NCBI GenBank assembly: GCA_964436045.1
Contig: CAYTBN010000015.1
Span: forward strand, 56,654-120,653
From: CAYTBN01 sp964436045
GTDB taxonomy: Bacteria; Myxococcota_A; UBA796; UBA9615; CAYRNR01
DNA: 64,000 bases
Reading direction: 5' to 3'
A program made the translations under genes and the position numbers. The notes under the pieces were generated by a model that was given only the letters and a program-made list of their open reading frames with translations, was not told where the DNA came from and made no database searches. The first letter of the stretch is position 1; each line of letters starts with the position of its first letter. Below, piece after piece: positions 60,460-64,000 of this stretch.

Positions 60460-61170
60460 TCAGTTCGCGTCGACGAACTCGTAGTCGATCTGCAAGGTGC
60501 CGATCGCTCCCAGATCCAGCACCTGCTCGGACAGGAACATCCCTTGAGCCTGCTGGAACTCGGCGGTGCCGGAGTCGGCCCAGCTGCCCTCGGAGTTCAG
60601 GCGGAACACCTGGCGCCGGTCCTGGTTGATGAACACCAGGCCGATGCGGATGTCGTCGGGGTGCCCCAGACCGGTCAGGTCGAGCACGTCCTCGTTACAG
60701 CCATCCACCGTGTAGTGCAGGTTGCCCGCGTAGGTCAGCTCGCAGACCGGGCAGAGGGGCTCGTCTTCGGTGTTGACCAGCAGGCTGTTGAACTGGGTCT
60801 GGCAGTCGTCCAGGTAATCGACGGCGGAGGCGAAGTCGTACAGCCCGTCGAACTCCAGGCTGGTCGGCCAGATGCAGATCGGGTGGGTCTCGCACTCCGG
60901 ATCGGCACAATCGACCAGGCCGTCGCCATCGTTGTCCACGTCGTCGCCGCAGTCGATCTCGCCCGGGGGGCCGGTGTCGTCGTCGCCTGTGTCATCGTCA
61001 CCCGTGTCGTCGTCGCCCGTGTCGTCGTCGCCTGTGTCGTCGTCGGCCGTGTCGTCGTCGCCCGTGGTGTCGTCGTCGTCCCAGCCGGGGGGCAGGGGTT
61101 TGCCGTAGCACGCTGCCAGCAGCAGCGGCAGCGCCAAGGCGAGGGCGATGCGGGTGCCTGGAACCACCAT
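60460..61170 (-). CDS. Lipoprotein with Asp-rich linker
   Basis: 236 residues. Lipobox LLLAACYGKP (Cys21). The stalk DDDDTTGDDDTADDDTGDDD continues to about residue 66, followed by a Ca/Cys motif CGDDVDNDGDGLVDCADPEC and a C-terminal beta domain of about 130 residues with Cys pairs (PLCPVC, GCNED). No family recognised. Convergent with the glycosidase gene. Confidence 0.75.
   Translation of the reverse strand: MVVPGTRIALALALPLLLAACYGKPLPPGWDDDDTTGDDDTADDDTGDDDTGDDDTGDDDTGDDDTGPPGEIDCGDDVDNDGDGLVDCADPECETHPICIWPTSLEFDGLYDFASAVDYLDDCQTQFNSLLVNTEDEPLCPVCELTYAGNLHYTVDGCNEDVLDLTGLGHPDDIRIGLVFINQDRRQVFRLNSEGSWADSGTAEFQQAQGMFLSEQVLDLGAIGTLQIDYEFVDAN
60974..61080. repeat. 15-bp coding repeat (GDDDT linker)
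   Basis: Seven or so copies of a 15-bp unit GTGTCGTCGTCGCCT encode GDDDT on the minus strand, with one CATCGTCA variant. It is the same design as the linkers in other surface proteins. Confidence 0.85.
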
Positions 61171-61260
61171 CTCTTTCCCGTCAGCTGCTCGCAGTCTACT
61201 GCCGCGGGCCGGTCTGCGCAGCCCGCAAGCGCCCGTCTGGCCGCGGGTTCCCTGTGACGT

Positions 61261-62280
61261 TCACTGTAGCCGACGCCGTCGCCAGACCACCCAGGCCACT
61301 CCGGCCACCCCCGCCAGCAGGGACGGGGCCGGGCCTCTGTCCGCCTGCGCGCAGCGACAGCCGTCGTCGTCGTCCAGATCGTCGTCGTCGTCAGCCGGAG
61401 CTGGCGCCTCGCAGTCCGGGTCGACCTCGTCGCAGATCTCGTCGCACTCGCCATCGTCGTACCAGCCGTTGTACTCGCAGGGATCCCGGCTGCCGTGGAC
61501 GTCCTCGATGTGGTCCAGCAGCCAGTCCGCGGCGATGTCGACGCGGGTACTCCCCGAACGGTAGGCGCAGTCCATGTCGGACCACGAGTGCACCGCCCCC
61601 TGGATCCACTCGCCATCGACGTCGAAGAACTGGGGGCCGCCCGAGTCCCCGCTGCAGACGGTGGCCTCGCCCGGGTTGGTGTCCGTCTCCGAGATCAGGA
61701 ACATGTCGTCGTAGCTGTCCAGGGTCAGGGTGGCCGATCGCTTGACCCCCGAACCGGCGCCTCCCGCCGAGGTCACACCGAAGCCGACCGATATCAGCTC
61801 GGCGCCCAGATCGTCGTCGACCAGCTCGTCGGTGCGGAACCGGGTCGCCCGGAAGGGGGCGTCCTCCTCGAGGATCATCACGTTGAGGTCGTACTCGCCC
61901 AGGGTGCCGCCGGCACCGTTCTGCAGCGGCACGTATCCCGGGTGGATCTCCATGTCGACGAACCCGATCTGCAGCGCCGGGTCCTCGATGTCGTAGCCGA
62001 AGAACGCCTGGCCCAGCGCCACCACCACTTCGATGGGGATGCCCTCGCCGCAGTGGCCCGCGGTCAGCAGCACCCGCGGCGCGATCAGGTTGGCCGAGCA
62101 CAGGCTCATCACGTTGCCGTTGATGTCCGCCCCGATGGTCACCACCGAGTCGAATCCGTACTCCTCGGACCCGTTGACGATGGGATCCACCGAGGTCGCG
62201 ACGACGGCGGGCGGTTCGGTGCAGCCGGCGAGCAGGGTGAGGAACAGGGCCAGGGGTAGGGGACGGCGCATGGCCGACAT
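61261..62280 (-). CDS. Trypsin-like serine protease with two anchors
   Basis: 339 residues. Signal peptide with lipobox LTLLAGCTEP, then an S1 protease domain beginning IVNGSEEYGF: TAGHC (His76), GEYDLNVMIL (Asp132), CSGDSGGPQF (Ser214), all catalytic residues present. The C-terminus has CEYNGWYDDGECDEICDEVD (Ca-type Cys/Asp repeat), DDDDDLDDDDG and a CRC-helix-RRRRLQ tail. The lipobox and the C-terminal tail together are unusual. The start among three near ATGs (62307, 62280, 62271) is unsure; 62280 follows GGGGTCGG. Confidence 0.82.
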   Translation of the reverse strand: MSAMRRPLPLALFLTLLAGCTEPPAVVATSVDPIVNGSEEYGFDSVVTIGADINGNVMSLCSANLIAPRVLLTAGHCGEGIPIEVVVALGQAFFGYDIEDPALQIGFVDMEIHPGYVPLQNGAGGTLGEYDLNVMILEEDAPFRATRFRTDELVDDDLGAELISVGFGVTSAGGAGSGVKRSATLTLDSYDDMFLISETDTNPGEATVCSGDSGGPQFFDVDGEWIQGAVHSWSDMDCAYRSGSTRVDIAADWLLDHIEDVHGSRDPCEYNGWYDDGECDEICDEVDPDCEAPAPADDDDDLDDDDGCRCAQADRGPAPSLLAGVAGVAWVVWRRRRLQ

Positions 62281-62314
62281 CCGACCCCGATGGAGGCCGG
62301 ATGTCAACCGAGTT

Positions 62315-62364
62315 CCGAGACCGAGACCGAGACCGAGCCCGAGTCCGAGCCCGAGACCGAGTCC
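62315..62364. repeat. CCGAGN hexamer array
   Basis: About eight units CCGAGA/CCGAGC/CCGAGT lie between the protease and aldolase genes. The same hexamer is seen at 33556 and, inverted, beside 20377. Confidence 0.8.
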
Positions 62365-62370
62365 GGGTCG

Positions 62371-63732
62371 CTACGGAGCCGGGACGTCGATGCGGGTCGG
62401 GTGGACGTGATCCAGGAGTTTGCGCGAGCCCCTCATGCCCATCTGCTCGAACAGGAACAGGAACTTGTCCTGTAGCATCTTGGCCATGCCGTCGCGGATC
62501 TCGTCGGACAGGCCCCACCACTGGGCCTTGAAGGCGCCGTAGCCCTTCTTGCGGGTCTTGTAGTGGAACTGTTCGTCGGTCTGACCGTCCTTGCGCTCGC
62601 CGGTCAGGTTCCGATCGATCCAGGCGTAGATGTCGGCCTTGAGATCGTCGGGCAGCAGGCCGCCGTCGTACTGGATGTTCTGGAAACCCGTGGCCAGATG
62701 GACCTCGGCCGCGTCGCACTCGGCAAAGCGGTGGAAGGCGCCGTCGGGCAAGGTCGAGGCGCCGTGCTGGACCGCGCCGCCCATCCCGTACTCCAGCGCC
62801 GCTGCGCCGCAGTCCCGCAGGACGTCGAAGTCGAGCGCCACCTGGGCCACGGTGCCGTCGGGCAAGGGAACGCCGCCGTGGGAGGTGCCCGACTGGACGC
62901 TGATCTTGGAGATCCCGGTCACGTCGCCCAGGGCCGCGGCCAGCCCGTCGGCGTAGGCCCGCAGCTCCTCGACCGTGGAGTTCTTCTTGCCCACCTCGCC
63001 GATCTCGCCGCCCACCGACACGGTCACTCCCGCGGGCTCCAGCTCGCGGATCCAGTGGGTCAGCTCGGCACCGACCTCGTAGTTCAGCCGCTGCTGCTCG
63101 GCCAGGGTGTCGTGGCTCAGGTCGACCAGCGTCGAGGTGTCGACGTCGATGTTGTAGAAGCCGGCCTCGATGGCCTCGCGGATCAGGTCCTTGACGACCT
63201 CGATCTCGGCCCGGGGATCGGACGCATGTTTTTTCGCGTTGACCTGGAAGTGGTCGCCCTGGATGAACAGCGGGCCAACGTACCCCTCCTTGATCGCCGC
63301 GGCCATGACGCAGGCGCCGTACTCGGCAGGCCGCTGGAAGGTGTAGCCGATCTCCGAGCGGGCGATCTCGAACAGCACCGGACCACCGTCGATGGCCGCC
63401 AGCGCCCGCAGGACCGCGCGTGCCACGTCGTAGGTGAGTCCACGGATGTTGATGGCGGGGACCGCGACGTTACGGTAGGCGCCCTGGCCCTTCGCCCGGT
63501 AGATCTCCTCGATGGACGCCAGGATCGCGCCCAGCTCCTGACCGGTGGTGCGGATCAGCCAGCGGCAGCGGTCACGCAGCGCCGCATCGCCGGCGAACAC
63601 CGCGTTGTGGGTCAGCCGATCGATCCAGCCACCCCGGACCACCGCCGCGTCCAAAACCGTCACCCTGTCGCCCTGTACGTCGATCACACCCGCACAGAAG
63701 TCCTGCAGCTCTTGCTCGGAACCAAACAGCAT
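62371..63732 (-). CDS. Class II fructose-bisphosphate aldolase-like enzyme
   Basis: 453 residues. Class II aldolase family of the longer type: VPAINIRGLTYDVARAVL, FIQGDHFQVNAKK with the zinc His, FYNIDVDTSTLVDLS, VSVGGEIGEVGKK, KISVQSGTSHGGVPL and FHRFAECDAAEVHLATGFQN. It cleaves or forms fructose-1,6-bisphosphate in glycolysis; a related sugar-bisphosphate aldolase is possible. I chose the ATG at 63732 with GAGG 8 bases upstream; an in-frame GTG at 63741 would add three residues. Confidence 0.86.
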   Translation of the reverse strand: MLFGSEQELQDFCAGVIDVQGDRVTVLDAAVVRGGWIDRLTHNAVFAGDAALRDRCRWLIRTTGQELGAILASIEEIYRAKGQGAYRNVAVPAINIRGLTYDVARAVLRALAAIDGGPVLFEIARSEIGYTFQRPAEYGACVMAAAIKEGYVGPLFIQGDHFQVNAKKHASDPRAEIEVVKDLIREAIEAGFYNIDVDTSTLVDLSHDTLAEQQRLNYEVGAELTHWIRELEPAGVTVSVGGEIGEVGKKNSTVEELRAYADGLAAALGDVTGISKISVQSGTSHGGVPLPDGTVAQVALDFDVLRDCGAAALEYGMGGAVQHGASTLPDGAFHRFAECDAAEVHLATGFQNIQYDGGLLPDDLKADIYAWIDRNLTGERKDGQTDEQFHYKTRKKGYGAFKAQWWGLSDEIRDGMAKMLQDKFLFLFEQMGMRGSRKLLDHVHPTRIDVPAP

Positions 63733-63764
63733 CGTGCCCACCTCGTTGCTTGTTCGTGGTTGTC

Positions 63765-64000
63765 GTGTCCGCCTACGGGATTCGTCAGGCTAGCGCGACC
63801 TCCCCGTACGTCAAGCCCCTGCAGGCACTCCCCGATGCCAACCTCGCCTCCTTCCTCCGCGAACTCACCGCGGCGCTGGATACAGCGTCGATCCCCTACA
63901 TGCTGACGGGGGCCTGCGCGATCATCACGGCACCTGGTGAGATATGCAGGCTAGAACACCGATCAGTAACGGTACTGAGCCCTATCTTCCCCGGGGGGAT
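63765..64000 (+). CDS. Nucleotidyltransferase-like protein, N-terminal part (runs off window)
   Basis: The frame LASFLRELTAALDTASIPYM followed by LTGACAI is like the start of MNT/AbiEii-type nucleotidyltransferase proteins, which begin 'LxxxxIPYMLTGSxAxxYHG'. After that the residues (TAPGEICRLEHRSVTV) no longer match, so the gene may be broken or the sequence joined to something else near 63940. The GTG at 63765 is only a guess for the start. Function unproven; some relatives are toxins of toxin-antitoxin pairs. Confidence 0.4.
   Translation, partial: MSAYGIRQASATSPYVKPLQALPDANLASFLRELTAALDTASIPYMLTGACAIITAPGEICRLEHRSVTVLSPIFPGG

Noticed and set aside
60974..61080. Repeats considered as CRISPR or satellite DNA
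   Set aside because: They are in-frame 15-bp coding units of a lipoprotein.
1..64000. tRNA, rRNA, riboswitch and IS elements
   Set aside because: No cloverleaf-like TTCGAATC arms, rRNA motifs, known riboswitch cores or transposase motifs were noticed by eye; a covariance-model search (tRNAscan-SE, Rfam) would be needed to exclude them firmly.

Overview
The window is a very GC-rich (about 68-70 percent), gene-dense stretch of a Myxococcota-like (former Deltaproteobacteria) chromosome. Evidence for this: many secreted or lipid-anchored proteins, MopE-type 'CDGxDNDCDG' repeats, C-terminal CxC-helix-Arg tails of the MYXO-CTERM kind, aspartate-rich DDDDTTG linkers, PilZ and GGDEF proteins and a CpaB fragment. 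No rRNA, tRNA, CRISPR array, transposase or prophage gene was recognised. Taxonomy is inferred from these traits only.

Layout. 1-10 kb: end of a dTDP-glucose 4,6-dehydratase gene, surface lipoproteins, an outer-membrane barrel protein, an Fe-S protein, a CsgG-like protein and a 1226-residue MopE-repeat/lamin-tail surface protein. 10.4-20.4 kb: five head-to-tail, mostly overlapping genes for a CASTOR/POLLUX-like ion channel, a TerB-like protein, a FAD/4Fe-4S oxidoreductase and a glutamate synthase divided in an unusual way. This is the most interesting region. 20.4-25 kb: CpaB-like protein, a broken CBS gene, a guaA tail relic, a cysteine synthase-like enzyme and an SGNH hydrolase. 25.6-30.8 kb: a tightly packed minus-strand cluster (cupin, glycosidase lipoprotein, D-threonine aldolase-like enzyme, arylsulfotransferase-like lipoprotein). 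31-36 kb: GGDEF protein, exported helical-repeat protein, radical SAM/B12 protein, double PilZ protein. 36-41 kb: argG-argH, a DUF4397 lipoprotein and proline dehydrogenase. 41-48 kb: an RRM protein, a large propeller lipoprotein, a sugar epimerase, cysH and two tandem broken beta-propeller lipoprotein genes. 48-64 kb: DUF2461 protein, an M36-like metalloprotease, a methyltransferase-like membrane protein, an MFS-like transporter, more lipoproteins, a second glycosidase, a trypsin-like protease and class II aldolase, ending in a truncated nucleotidyltransferase-like gene.

How the genes work together. Metabolic genes cover amino-acid work (glutamate synthase, argGH, cysH, cysteine synthase, proline dehydrogenase, D-threonine aldolase) and glycolysis (aldolase). 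Much of the rest builds the cell surface. Many surface proteins share one plan: a membrane anchor at the N-terminus (lipobox Cys) or C-terminus (CxC-helix-Arg), an acidic Asp-rich stalk next to the anchor, and a globular domain beyond it. Several gene relics (methyltransferase tail, guaA tail, CBS gene, propeller pair, signal-peptide fragment) show repeated deletion and decay, or in part assembly error.
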